NCBI RefSeq assembly: GCF_900000175.1
Contig: NZ_CWGJ01000025.1
Span: 312,396-376,395 of the forward strand
Length of the DNA stretch: 64,000 bases
From: Estrella lausannensis
GTDB lineage: Bacteria; Chlamydiota; Chlamydiia; Chlamydiales; Criblamydiaceae
Direction: 5' to 3'
The notes beneath the pieces are model-generated. The model was given only the letters and a program-made list of their open reading frames with translations, had not been told where the DNA came from and did no database searches. The position numbers and the translations under genes were made by a program. Shown piece by piece: positions 52,531 to 61,108 of the stretch; the first letter of the stretch is position 1; each line of letters starts with the position of its first letter.

Positions 52531-54411
52531 TTAAATGTAGCTTGAGGGAGAGAGATATTGCAAGTTACCGAGAGGATCGCTTGCCTGAACGATCTTGGCA
52601 AGGTGCGGGGCAATCCACTCTTTGGTAATGCTACATTGGATCAGCATCTTTTCCAAGTCAATATTCAGCCCGGGGTCGGCGGGCAGGACCGTGGTTTCGG
52701 AACTCTCGGTCGAGATGTCCTCTCGGATTTTTTTGACAATTTCCAAGCGGGCTCCGGCAACGGTTTTGTTGAACTCGGTCAGGAGGGCGAGTGTCGGGGG
52801 GGCCTCTTGAAGAAGCGACAAGGTTCCGTAGTAACCTAAGCAATCATCCAGATAGCGCTCCTTTTTGAGATCTGACGGCTGGGTTGTGCCAAATCCGGAG
52901 AGTAGGAGGTCCACAGAGCCGATATGGTGTCCGAGGAGAGGTGTCCAGTGTGTAGAGCTGACATAGGCGATGGTGCGGGTTAGGTTATTGTCTTGCAGCT
53001 CAAGTTTCAGCCCTAAATTGAGGGATTCGACGGGGCTGAAGGGGTTGAATGTCTGCGCGGTCAGGAAGTAACCGAGGGTGATGCCCTCTTGCAGCTCGAT
53101 GCGCTCCACATCGGGTGTATCGAGGTAAAGTTCAAGACAGTGCAGGCTGCTTTTCTCTTGCCGGTACCTGGGCTTTAAGATTTGGATCATCTCTTGGTAG
53201 GTCGCGCGATTGAAGTAGTAGTGAATGACGTGAGGTTTGCCAAGCAAACGGTTAAGCTGGGAGGTTAAATCGTAAATATGGGCAATGTCCTGAAGCGCTT
53301 CCCGCTTTGAGTGGGTGACGATCACGTAGTTAATGTCTAGCAGGGAAAAGCTTCTGCTATGTAGCTCTGCAAGAAAGTGCCTGCCGGGGTTGATGGCGAT
53401 CCCTTTCCCTTTGAAGCGTAGGAAAATGCCGTCGCTGATACTTTTTCTTGGATCGAGATGACCGGGAATCGGAAGGTCTTTGATGTCTTTGCTCCACGTG
53501 TTGAAGGCAAAGAGGCAGTTATCCTGGCATTTTTCCCTGGAGGAAACCTCTTCGAGATAATCTTCGAGCAGTTTCTGGTAGCGTCTGGAGTATTCTTCGA
53601 GTTTTAAGATCATGCCGGATTCTAAAGATCTGCCTGTCAGGCCGTCAGAGTATTTTGGGTGTTGCAGTTTAGAGCTGGTGGCGTGCTCTTCCAGCATGGC
53701 GGTGATTCTGGACAGTTCCAGCGATTCTGGCGGAGGCGGGCGGTGTTTTAGGGTCGATTCCGTCAGAAATTCTTTTAACATGTCCTTTGCGATCGGGGAG
53801 TCTAAACTTTTGAAAGTTAGCTCTCCATCTTCCAGAGTTCGATTTTTATGCTCTTTGTCCTTAGATGGAGCGCCTAGGGCAAACAGCTCTTCGGTCTCTT
53901 TTTCCGGTGCGGACATCAGTTCCTTGAGGTTTTGTTCGGCGAGGCTTCTGATATCGGAAAACAGAAGGGGGAGGCTTTCGAGATCTTTGCAGGAGCGGAT
54001 TTTGTCGTGGAGATCTCGGACTTGCTGTGCTTTTTCTTCATCGAAATTTTTGAGCAACTCTTCCAGTATCTTGAGAGTGCAGGGATCTTCGGGATGGAGT
54101 TTGAGTGCTTTGTTTGCAAAGACGAGCGCCTTCGTCTTTTGTCCGAGCTCGCTTGAAAGCATCGCCGATGCCCTGTGGCAGAAAAAAGGAGCGTCGGTAA
54201 TGTCTTTGACCTGGAGATAATATTTCAGGGCGCTTTTATAGTCGTTTGTATAGAAAGCCAAATCGCCTTGCAAAAGCAATTCGAAGAACGGATCCTGAGG
54301 CAGATCGAGTTGGTTTTGAATATACCCGACGACGAACTCGGGATTGCTGTTCAAACCAAGCTGCTGCGTTTTCTTTAAGTAGTCCGTGAAGATGGTTGCT
54401 GTCTCTTTCAT
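52531..54411 (-). CDS. TPR protein with degenerate metallo-beta-lactamase-like domain
   Basis: I start at the ATG with GAGGA five bases upstream (626 residues); an earlier ATG at 54453 lacks a ribosome site. Residues about 40-125 hold two or three TPR-like helix pairs (LLLQGDLAFYTNDYKSALKY). A low-complexity link follows, then from about 320 a fold with the landmarks of a metallo-beta-lactamase domain: DGIFLRFKGKGIAINPG, then INYVIVTHSKREALQDIAHIYD where active enzymes have THxHxDH. Only the first His of that motif survives, so it is probably catalytically dead. A later block VDLLLSGFGTT is also in the expected place. Role unknown; a scaffold or ligand-binding function is inferred. Confidence 0.6.
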   Translation of the reverse strand: MKETATIFTDYLKKTQQLGLNSNPEFVVGYIQNQLDLPQDPFFELLLQGDLAFYTNDYKSALKYYLQVKDITDAPFFCHRASAMLSSELGQKTKALVFANKALKLHPEDPCTLKILEELLKNFDEEKAQQVRDLHDKIRSCKDLESLPLLFSDIRSLAEQNLKELMSAPEKETEELFALGAPSKDKEHKNRTLEDGELTFKSLDSPIAKDMLKEFLTESTLKHRPPPPESLELSRITAMLEEHATSSKLQHPKYSDGLTGRSLESGMILKLEEYSRRYQKLLEDYLEEVSSREKCQDNCLFAFNTWSKDIKDLPIPGHLDPRKSISDGIFLRFKGKGIAINPGRHFLAELHSRSFSLLDINYVIVTHSKREALQDIAHIYDLTSQLNRLLGKPHVIHYYFNRATYQEMIQILKPRYRQEKSSLHCLELYLDTPDVERIELQEGITLGYFLTAQTFNPFSPVESLNLGLKLELQDNNLTRTIAYVSSTHWTPLLGHHIGSVDLLLSGFGTTQPSDLKKERYLDDCLGYYGTLSLLQEAPPTLALLTEFNKTVAGARLEIVKKIREDISTESSETTVLPADPGLNIDLEKMLIQCSITKEWIAPHLAKIVQASDPLGNLQYLSPSSYI

Positions 54412-54856
54412 CAATTCCTCGCCAAAACACTGGGTTGAAGGCCTGGCCATCATTAAATCAGCCGGTACAAAAAAATAAAAGACAATTCAAGGAGTCGATT
54501 AAGAGAGTGTCCACAGAATGAAATCGTATGATTTGTTTGTCCAATTTGGTTATAAGCTTTGAAAATTTTTAGTATGTTAGAGACTGTCAACGGATTCGGA
54601 TTTCGTCGAATTTGGGGATTGTTTTGACCATCTTTCGATTCTTTTTGAAGGGCAATACGCGAGAGCTTTCTCTTTGCCAAAGACCAGATTTTGAGCTGCT
54701 TTCGAAGTAAAGTTGGGGGAGTCATCGAAAAGTTTCATGGGTTGACGCGCATTCTTTCTCGCACTGAAAATTTAGAAGATTTATTTATGTAGGGCTAGGC
54801 ATAATGACGCCATTAGTAAAGATTAAACGAGTTTGACACTCCCTATCGAAAAAGTT
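54412..54856. other. Intergenic region of mosaic repeat fragments
   Basis: Fragments in order: one arm of the type C palindrome (about 54496-54540, GAAATCGTATGATTTGTTTG); a coding-like fragment similar to the end of the ORF at 46879-47013 (about 54580-54630); and the right end of a type B element (about 54660-54710, GAGCTTTCTCTTTGCCAAA ... GAGCTGCTTTCG). A CATAAT box at about 54800 may be the -10 for the aminotransferase gene. Confidence 0.5.
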
Positions 54857-56044
54857 ATGAGCCAGTTAAAATACCCTTACGCAAAACAGTCCATCAATGA
54901 TCTTGATGAGAAAGCTGTTTTGGAAGCCTTGAAAAGCCCGGCCCTAACTCGCGGCGATTTTGCCTCTTCCTTTGAACGGGAGGTAGCGGACTTTTGCGGG
55001 GCGCGCTTCGCTGTCTCTTTTAATAGTGGTTCGACAGCCCTTTCCGCGGCATTTTTTGCCGCAGAGGCAAGTCCGTACGATAGGGTGCTTACAACTCCCA
55101 ACACATTCGTCGCTACCCTTTCAGGGGCATGTCAAAAAGGGGCAGCACCGGTTTTTATCGACATCGACCGCAAAAGCGGGAATATCGATGTGGAGAAGTT
55201 AAGCTACAACCTGCAAACTCTCTCCACGCGGGGCAAAAACATTATCGTGCCGGTTCACTTTGCGGGCATCCCGGTCGACATGCAACTGCTCGAATCTCAC
55301 ATCAAGGATTTGAATACCGTTGTGATTGAGGACGCGGCTCATGCCATTGGCTCTAAGTACAAGGACGGCACGCGGGTTGGATCTTGCGATTATAGCCACA
55401 TTACCTGCTTCAGCTTTCATCCGGCGAAAACGATCACGACAGCCGAAGGAGGAATGTGCACTACCAACGATGAATCCCTCTATCAAAAACTTCTCTATTA
55501 CCGCAATAATGGGATTGAAAGGGAGCCCGCCCTTTTCAAAGAGGAGGAGAGAGGGCCTTGGGTTTACGAAGTCAATTACCTCACCGGAAACTATTTCATG
55601 AATGAGCTGCAGGCAGCTCTGGGACGCAGCCAGTTTTCACGCATTGAGGGTTTCATCTCCAAGCGTAAGGAGCTCGTGAAAAGATACCGTGAGAATTTGT
55701 CCGGGGTGGAGCACCTGACCTTTTTCGAACCCGAAGAAGGGGTCGATGTGGCGTGGCACCTCTTCGTTTGCCAGATCGATTTTGCGGCTCTGCAAAAAGA
55801 GCGGGCGCAGGTGATGGAAGAGTTGCGGGAGTTGGGGATCGGAACGCAGGTTCACTATATTCCTCTTTACAGGCATCCCTTTTTCCGCAAAGGGGCCAGG
55901 GATATCAGGGAGTATTTCCCGGAAACGGAAATGTATTACCGTCAAGCACTTACACTTCCGCTTTATTATGATCTCACGGTGGGGGAAGTCGATGAGATTT
56001 CGAGCGCCTTGCTCAACGTGATCAGGTCGGGGAAGCCAACCTAA
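54857..56044 (+). CDS. DegT/DnrJ/EryC1/StrS aminotransferase, PseC-like
   Basis: This is a PLP-dependent sugar aminotransferase of 395 residues from the preferred ATG; an in-frame TTG 24 bp earlier is possible. Signatures are FNSGSTALSAAFFAAE, PNTFVATLSGACQKGA, VIEDAAHAIGSKYKDG and the PLP-Lys block SFHPAKTITTAEGGM (Lys near 191). The start YPYAKQSINDLDEKAV and the block NPVNYRxTD-like VNYLTGNYFMNELQAALG fit PseC, which makes UDP-4-amino-4,6-dideoxy-N-acetyl-altrosamine for pseudaminic acid. No other pse gene is nearby, so another amino-sugar pathway (for example LPS decoration) is possible. It is bounded on both sides by repeat debris. Confidence 0.83.
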   Translation: MSQLKYPYAKQSINDLDEKAVLEALKSPALTRGDFASSFEREVADFCGARFAVSFNSGSTALSAAFFAAEASPYDRVLTTPNTFVATLSGACQKGAAPVFIDIDRKSGNIDVEKLSYNLQTLSTRGKNIIVPVHFAGIPVDMQLLESHIKDLNTVVIEDAAHAIGSKYKDGTRVGSCDYSHITCFSFHPAKTITTAEGGMCTTNDESLYQKLLYYRNNGIEREPALFKEEERGPWVYEVNYLTGNYFMNELQAALGRSQFSRIEGFISKRKELVKRYRENLSGVEHLTFFEPEEGVDVAWHLFVCQIDFAALQKERAQVMEELRELGIGTQVHYIPLYRHPFFRKGARDIREYFPETEMYYRQALTLPLYYDLTVGEVDEISSALLNVIRSGKPT

Positions 56045-56165
56045 ACCGGTGGGTCTTCAGCCCCTTCCGAAACTGCCTCTCGAATCCAGAATCCTAAGTT
56101 TTACGACACTATCGTAGATTCAAATTCAGCAAACAAAACATGTCAATTGAGTTTTAGTACGGGCT
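56045..56165. repeat. Right-arm fragment of the type C palindrome
   Basis: From about 56120, CAGCAAACAAAACATGTCAATTGAGTTTTAGTACGGGCTC is a right arm of the element fully present at 56166-56333, so one and a half copies stand in tandem. Nothing else was recognised in this short gap. Confidence 0.75.
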
Positions 56166-56333
56166 CTTAGAGCCAGTGCTAAAGCTGAAATCGTATGATT
56201 TGTTTGCTAAATCGACCTATAATCTCCGAAAAAAATTTCAGAATATAGGATTGATATGCTGAAAATTTTTTCGGAGATTATAGGTGGATTGAGCAGCAAA
56301 GCATACCAATTGAGTTTTAGTACAGGCTCTTAG
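56166..56333. repeat. 168-bp palindromic element (type C)
   Basis: The ends are CTTAGAGCCAGTGCTAAA and TTTTAGTACAGGCTCTTAG. Inner arms 56215-56241 and 56259-56285 (CTATAATCTCCGAAAA / TTTTCGGAGATTATAG) are almost perfect, with a 17-base centre. The right end reaches the stop codon of the minus-strand 132-residue gene. Half copies exist at about 10613, 50229, 54496, 56120 and 59328. Confidence 0.9.
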
Positions 56334-56728
56334 ATCTGGTAGGCCAAGATCAGCGCTTTAGCCGCGTTGGCGATCTGTAATTCTCTTTCATTCTTTAAAA
56401 TATTGGCTAGTTTGAGACCCTCTTCTCTCCTTCCAAGCATGAAGAGCGCTTTGGTGAGATTAAGCAGGGTGGGGGCGTGATCGGCTTCTAGCTTGAGCGC
56501 TGTATCGAGTGCTTTGATCGCTTCAACAGCTTTACCCATCTGGAGGTAGATAGCTCCCAGAGTTTGAGGGTTGTAGGGATTGTCCGGTTCTAAAATGACT
56601 AGCGCTTCAAAGAGGGGGAGGGCGATGTCGTACTTACCTTGTCTGATGTAGGCGTAGCCGGCCATGCGGATATCATCCACCTGGTCCTCTCCCCAGCCTA
56701 ATTTTGCCCGCCAGTCGATTTTTGCCAT
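56330..56728 (-). CDS. Small TPR protein (conserved chlamydial)
   Basis: This 132-residue protein is built of about three TPR units: AGYAYIRQGKYDIALPLFEALVILEP, then LGAIYLQMGKAVEAIKALDTAL, then LLNLTKALFMLGRREEGLKLA. TPRs serve in protein binding, and the size and fold recall type III secretion chaperones of the SycD type. The position between dnaA and rsmH matches the Chlamydia gene I know as CT274. AAGGATAAAGA precedes the ATG, and it starts 3 bp after the upstream partner ends. Its TAA stop is shared with the end of a type C palindrome. Confidence 0.75.
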   Translation of the reverse strand: MAKIDWRAKLGWGEDQVDDIRMAGYAYIRQGKYDIALPLFEALVILEPDNPYNPQTLGAIYLQMGKAVEAIKALDTALKLEADHAPTLLNLTKALFMLGRREEGLKLANILKNERELQIANAAKALILAYQI

Positions 56729-56731
56729 TCT

Positions 56732-57181
56732 TTATCCTTGGAGAAACTGACCCACTCTGCCGATGATGAATCCTAACCAAGAATTAAGCTTTTTAATTTC
56801 TTTTAAGCAAGCAAGAATCTTCTCTTTTTTACGGCTGTCCTCCGGAGAGTCCACTTCAGTCTCTCTGATTTCCTCTTCGAGGCTCTCTTGATCATCTAAG
56901 GTGCCAAGAGTTGGAGCGATGCGATAGAAGGCAAATGGGGAGCGCCTTAAATCCATGAATTTTTTGGGTGGGTAAAAATAGGCCCAAGGGGTGCCTAGAG
57001 GAATAATACCCAGCAGGAGGTCAAGTTCGGTGAGTTTGGGGTAGATGTCAAAGACTTGCGTCTGTGGTGGAATGCTGGCAGCTTGATCGAGCCTGAGCTG
57101 TTGATTGATCTGCTCGATCATCTTAGTACGCATCGCGTACATCTGGTAGATATTGAGGTCTAGATTGTCAATTGTTGCCAT
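56732..57181 (-). CDS. Small conserved chlamydial protein paired with the TPR gene
   Basis: The product is 149 residues, starting MATIDNLDLNIYQMYAMRT. I choose this ATG because GAGG lies six bases upstream; a TTG 15 bp earlier is in frame. It contains IPLGTPWAYFYPPKKFMDLRRSPFAFYRIAP and an acidic segment (DDQESLEEEIRETEVDS), and ends in a hydrophobic helix. I recognise no domain. The placement next to the TPR gene between dnaA and rsmH corresponds to Chlamydia CT273 as recalled. The two genes are probably one transcription unit and may form a complex. Confidence 0.68.
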   Translation of the reverse strand: MATIDNLDLNIYQMYAMRTKMIEQINQQLRLDQAASIPPQTQVFDIYPKLTELDLLLGIIPLGTPWAYFYPPKKFMDLRRSPFAFYRIAPTLGTLDDQESLEEEIRETEVDSPEDSRKKEKILACLKEIKKLNSWLGFIIGRVGQFLQG

Positions 57182-57328
57182 TGCAGCCTCAAACAAAATA
57201 AATGTGGTGAACCTTATAAAAGTATTTTAACAAACTTCCGGTTTTTTAAGCAAAGGTTAGCTGGCGAGGCTGTCGGCTACAGGGATTGGGGTTGATATAG
57301 TTTTGCACTGTGTTTTGACATCAATGTT

Positions 57329-57334
57329 TATAAT
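57329..57334 (+). promoter_or_regulatory. Consensus -10 box TATAAT
   Basis: TATAAT lies about 120 bp before the ATG of the GT-B-like gene in a strongly AT-rich stretch. TTGACA at 57315-57320 is only eight bases away, too close for a normal -35. The same close TTGACA/TATAAT pairing is seen before the gene at 43004. Confidence 0.45.
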
Positions 57335-57441
57335 TTATTAATATTGTGGTTAATCAATTTTATTTACGGTTTGAAAATTAAATTATTTATACGTTATCTT
57401 AGAACTAAGAGTTTGCTCCTGATCATCGGGAAGCCGTTCTC

Positions 57442-57449
57442 AAGGAGGT
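57442..57449 (+). promoter_or_regulatory. Perfect Shine-Dalgarno site
   Basis: AAGGAGGT, fully complementary to the 16S rRNA 3' end, stands six bases before the ATG at 57456. It is one of the strongest ribosome sites in the window and fixes the start. Confidence 0.85.
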
Positions 57450-57455
57450 CCTTGT

Positions 57456-59312
57456 ATGGATTATGTCTGCCTTGGAAACAACGTACTGAGCTATCAGACC
57501 GAACTGCCGGCGTCCGGAGGTCTTAAAGAGCAGAAATCCTTGGAGAAAAAGCTGCGGACTCAAAAAGACGAGATTCTGAAGCTGCTCGCGAGCAACATAT
57601 CCGATCTCAGCGACATCGAATCGTTGAGTATCCGAAAATTCAAAGTCGGCAAAGCCTCCTATTACAAGATCCAGGTTGAGACAGTGGATCACGCGATCAG
57701 GGGTTATAATATCACCAAGGGGCGGGATCAGAAGCTGATCGATCATATCCTCGAGACCAGCGGAAATTCAGACACCTTGATTCTGACCCATGACCGCATC
57801 TCGGAACAGGTCAGGGCGTTAGTCAACTCCTTTGGCAAAGGGGAGAACAAAGACACACTCTATCTTTGGTCCTCCGGAGGGGGAGGCCATAAATCGGCCA
57901 AGGAAGCCCAGACAGAAAAGGAGATGGTCAAGCTCAGGAATCAGATTATCGGACATGCCTCAGAAGAAGTTAAGGCTGACTTTTCCAGTCGCTTCACCAA
58001 CATTGGAGTCTTTACAGATTGGTGTAAGCAGATGGGGTATCTGCATGAGGCGGATGTCTTGACCGATTATGTCGGTTCTGTTGGAGTGGCCAGTGCCGAG
58101 TCGTGGGATAGGGCCCAGCAGGAGGGTAATGTCAAGAAACAGGAAAGTCTCGCTTCGCTGCAGTGGCTTTCTGACCGCGTGTTTGGTCCTGTTATCTTTA
58201 TTCAGACGCTGAGAGATCTGATCAACCATCATCCGAGGAAGGTGGTGTCCACTCAGGCAATGGCAACGCCCTCTATCTTGTTTGCCCTCTGCATTTATAA
58301 CGCTTTTTTCAAGCCTGCCATGGATCCAGAGGTGAAGCTTCATCTTTACATGACAGATATGCCGACGGGCCTGTCGGGACATTTTTTCAAATCGCTGAAA
58401 AGAATTTGGGAGATCGCCGGGAAAAAGCACCTTATCCTCCACGCGCCGAAACCAACCGACAAAGACACCTGGATAATCCGTTGCAATCTTCCGGACGATC
58501 AGGTTGTCGAGCTGAAGACGCGAGATTTTCCTGTGCGCGCCTCTTTCCTTAAGGCAGTGGAAAGCTATACACCTGAAGCGCCGGTCGGATTTAAGGTGAC
58601 GGGCGAAGAGGAGTCCAAATTATTGAAAGAGGTTCTCAAGCACCAGAAGGCGACCGGAGAGCTGGTCGGTGCTGACGGGTTCAACTTCGAATATCAGGTG
58701 GATGACAAAGATAACGCCTACTTTTTGATGCTGGGCAGTCAGCCGACCAAGCAGGCAATTGTGGACTATGTGGATAAATTTCTTTTAGAGGCCAAGCAAA
58801 ATCCGAAAGAGAGCTATAAGCTCTTCGCTTTTGCGGGGAAATTCATTCCCGGCAAGGAGTGTTTTTATAAAGAGCTTTGCGATTACATCAAGACCCAAAA
58901 AAATTGGCCCTCCAATTTACGCGTCATCCCGCTCTCCTTCCAAAATCCTGAGCATTTGGTCAACCTGGAGCTGAAATGCAACACCATTACCCGTTCCGGG
59001 GGGGGTACTGTTATGGAGCTATTAGTGTTGCATGAACTGGTAGAGGGGAAGAAAAGCAAATTGAAACCGAAGATGCGCTTTATCCACGCACAGAAGGTAA
59101 AGGGAAGGGATTTGGAATCTAGTATTCCTCTTTGGGAGCGCGGAAATTACCTGCACTTGAGAGGAGCTGTAGGCAGCAAACACTGCAAAGTGGTAGATCC
59201 CCATGAGATGTTCAGGGATTCGCGTATACAGAGGGCCAAGAGATCTTTTGAGAAAAAACAATTACAAAAAAAACAGGGAGCGGCGCGCCTTGCTGGGACA
59301 CCGGCGGCGTGA
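57456..59312 (+). CDS. GT-B-fold glycosyltransferase-like protein (MurG/MGDG-synthase-like)
   Basis: This 618-residue protein has no signal peptide. After a non-conserved N-terminus (about 1-130), the segment LYLWSSGGGGHKSAKEA (about 135-150) resembles the first glycine-rich loop of MurG and plant/bacterial MGDG synthases. Near 510, NTITRSGGGTVMELL resembles their acceptor/donor-site motif (RSGGxTxxE). In between are QTLRDLINHHPRKVVSTQ and FAFAGKFIPGKECFY. This suggests a UDP-sugar-dependent transferase. Substrate is unknown: lipid, peptidoglycan precursor or, if secreted, a host protein. It has a consensus -10 box and a perfect ribosome site, so it may be highly expressed. It sits in the middle of the conserved dnaA-rsmH block. 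Confidence 0.6.
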   Translation: MDYVCLGNNVLSYQTELPASGGLKEQKSLEKKLRTQKDEILKLLASNISDLSDIESLSIRKFKVGKASYYKIQVETVDHAIRGYNITKGRDQKLIDHILETSGNSDTLILTHDRISEQVRALVNSFGKGENKDTLYLWSSGGGGHKSAKEAQTEKEMVKLRNQIIGHASEEVKADFSSRFTNIGVFTDWCKQMGYLHEADVLTDYVGSVGVASAESWDRAQQEGNVKKQESLASLQWLSDRVFGPVIFIQTLRDLINHHPRKVVSTQAMATPSILFALCIYNAFFKPAMDPEVKLHLYMTDMPTGLSGHFFKSLKRIWEIAGKKHLILHAPKPTDKDTWIIRCNLPDDQVVELKTRDFPVRASFLKAVESYTPEAPVGFKVTGEEESKLLKEVLKHQKATGELVGADGFNFEYQVDDKDNAYFLMLGSQPTKQAIVDYVDKFLLEAKQNPKESYKLFAFAGKFIPGKECFYKELCDYIKTQKNWPSNLRVIPLSFQNPEHLVNLELKCNTITRSGGGTVMELLVLHELVEGKKSKLKPKMRFIHAQKVKGRDLESSIPLWERGNYLHLRGAVGSKHCKVVDPHEMFRDSRIQRAKRSFEKKQLQKKQGAARLAGTPAA

Positions 59313-59864
59313 CCTCTCGTGATCTCCAGCTCTGAGAGTCTTTACTAAAACTGAAATCGCATGGCTTGCCTGCCGAATTGTCCTCTACGTCCTGAAAAAC
59401 ATTCGGAATAGTGGATTGATAGACCGAAAGTGTCTAAAAATTTGTCTTTAGCTCAGAGAAAGCTCTCAAGATTAAAAGCTTGCAAGTCATCTAGCATTAG
59501 GGGTGTGAGACAGTTGGTGGCCTTCCAGTCTTTTGCCGGGTTCATCAAAAGTGGTCAAACAGAGCGTTAGTTTTCAAAAAATCCCCAATTCTGAGATGTT
59601 TTCGGTCTATTCTGGCCTGTTTAAGGCGCGCATATTTTGATTATTCTTGAAATTTGCGGAAGGGGGAGAGTTGAAATGAACCGAAAAGTCGGTAGAAACT
59701 TTTTACCGGGATAGGTTCTTGGAAAATCGAGCTTAGGCTATTCTTGCTACAAACTAAAGAAATAGGTTTCGGGCACTGATAACGGATCGATCTCCTTTGC
59801 CGATGCCGATTTCTTAGATTTCCCCATTATCCACCATTACCAGGCAAGCCAAGGCTCATATTTT
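59313..59864. other. 552-bp intergenic region
   Basis: Half of a type C palindrome (about 59328-59419) is interrupted at its centre by a type B-like element (59420-59609). The remaining 255 bp before rsmH hold no recognised gene; the rsmH promoter must lie here but I see no clear consensus. Confidence 0.6.
59420..59609. repeat. Diverged type B element, about 190 bp, inserted in a type C half element
   Basis: The ends are TAGACCGAAAGTGTC and GATGTTTTCGGTCTA. The left inner block GATTAAAAGCTTGCAAGTCA is kept; the right half is rearranged. Sequence to the left (CGGAATAGTGGATTGA) matches the centre of the type C element at 56240-56255, placing the junction at a TA. Confidence 0.75.
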
Positions 59865-60794
59865 ATGGATTATCCCCACATTTCTGTCCTGAAAGAGGAA
59901 GTTCTCGAATCTTTCAAACCCATGCAGATTCATCGATTCATTGACGGAACGTTAGGTGCTGGAGGCCATGCGGAGGCCATTCTTAAAAGCCATCCTGAAA
60001 TTGAACAACTTGTAGGAATAGACCGGGATCAAAGCGCTTTGAAGATAGCATCTGCAAGACTTATGCCCTTCAGCGGGAAGACGCGGTTTCTGCATGCGCA
60101 GTTCTCCAACGCCTTGGGAGCGCTTCTGAAAGAAGGAGAGGGTGTCTACGATGGAATCTTGCTGGATCTCGGAGTATCCTCCATGCAACTTGACGAAGAG
60201 GAGAGGGGTTTTAGTTTCCGCGAGGAGGGTCCTCTTGATATGCGGATGGATAAATCCAATCCGCTGACAGCCGGTATCATCGTCAACACATATCCAGAAG
60301 AGGAATTGGGGTGGATATTCCGTGAATGGGGAGAGGAGAAGATGTGGAGAAAAGCAGCTCAGGCAATAGTAAAGGCCAGGTTGCAATCTCCTCTCAACAC
60401 TACAAAGGAGCTTGCAGATCTTATGCAGGAATCTATCCGTTCGAGAAAGCCGCAAATCCACGCTGCCACTTTAGTTTTCCAGGCACTCAGGATTGCTGTC
60501 AATGACGAGCTGAAGGCAATTGATGAGGCGCTGCCTATCGCTTTAAAACTCTTGAAAAAGGGCGGAAGGCTTGCGGTGATCTCCTTCCATTCCCTGGAAG
60601 ATCGGATCGTGAAGAGATTTTTCCAAAAGGAGAGCCTCGATAAAGAGAGCACATCCGGTATTGGCGGACTGTTTATCGACAGGGAGCCGTCATTGAAAAC
60701 CCTGACAAGAAAACCTCTGGAGGCGACCGACAGGGAAGTGGCGGACAACCCACGCAGCAGGAGCGCCAAGCTGAGGGTGGCTGAAAAACTATGA
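59865..60794 (+). CDS. rsmH: 16S rRNA (cytosine-1402-N4)-methyltransferase RsmH (MraW)
   Basis: RsmH methylates C1402 of 16S rRNA and is the standard first gene of division/cell-wall clusters. The 309-residue protein begins YPHISVLKEEVLESF, with the SAM motif FIDGTLGAGGHAEAIL (about 25-40), LVGIDRDQSAL, DGILLDLGVSSMQLDE and the C-terminal VISFHSLEDRIVKRFF. It overlaps the ftsL-like gene by 4 bp (ATGA). The order rsmH-ftsL-like-pbp3-murE is the conserved chlamydial arrangement. Confidence 0.97.
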   Translation: MDYPHISVLKEEVLESFKPMQIHRFIDGTLGAGGHAEAILKSHPEIEQLVGIDRDQSALKIASARLMPFSGKTRFLHAQFSNALGALLKEGEGVYDGILLDLGVSSMQLDEEERGFSFREEGPLDMRMDKSNPLTAGIIVNTYPEEELGWIFREWGEEKMWRKAAQAIVKARLQSPLNTTKELADLMQESIRSRKPQIHAATLVFQALRIAVNDELKAIDEALPIALKLLKKGGRLAVISFHSLEDRIVKRFFQKESLDKESTSGIGGLFIDREPSLKTLTRKPLEATDREVADNPRSRSAKLRVAEKL

Positions 60795-61108
60795 ACGAAA
60801 GTCTGTTCTCTAGTAAATTTCTCTTTGTCGCCAAGTGCTTTGTCTCTCTTGTCATCATCTCCTTTTTTGCCTACAAATACATCGATCGGCAGAACACGGT
60901 AACGGCCAAGCGAAGAGAGATCCCTGAACTCCAGAAGAAACTGAAGACCCTGGAGGAGGAGAACACAAGGCTGCAATATGAGATAGATAAATTGGAAAAC
61001 CCCGTGAATCTGATGCGTTATTCCCGCATGAAACAGTTCCAGCATCTTCACTATCCGAGGGAGAGCGAAGTGATCACTCTGCAAGAAGGCGGAGGCCGCG
61101 GAAGGTGA
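60791..61108 (+). CDS. ftsL: FtsL-like division protein
   Basis: This 105-residue bitopic protein has a short cytoplasmic N-terminus, one membrane helix (about residues 9-28, LFVAKCFVSLVIISFFAY) and a periplasmic coiled coil (about 40-75, LQKKLKTLEEENTRLQYEID). The rest is a short tail. This is the FtsL/DivIC layout, and position between rsmH and ftsI is the usual one for ftsL. Sequence identity to FtsL is always low, so the call rests on topology and place. It overlaps both neighbours by 4 bp, so all three are translationally coupled. Confidence 0.85.
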   Translation: MNESLFSSKFLFVAKCFVSLVIISFFAYKYIDRQNTVTAKRREIPELQKKLKTLEEENTRLQYEIDKLENPVNLMRYSRMKQFQHLHYPRESEVITLQEGGGRGR

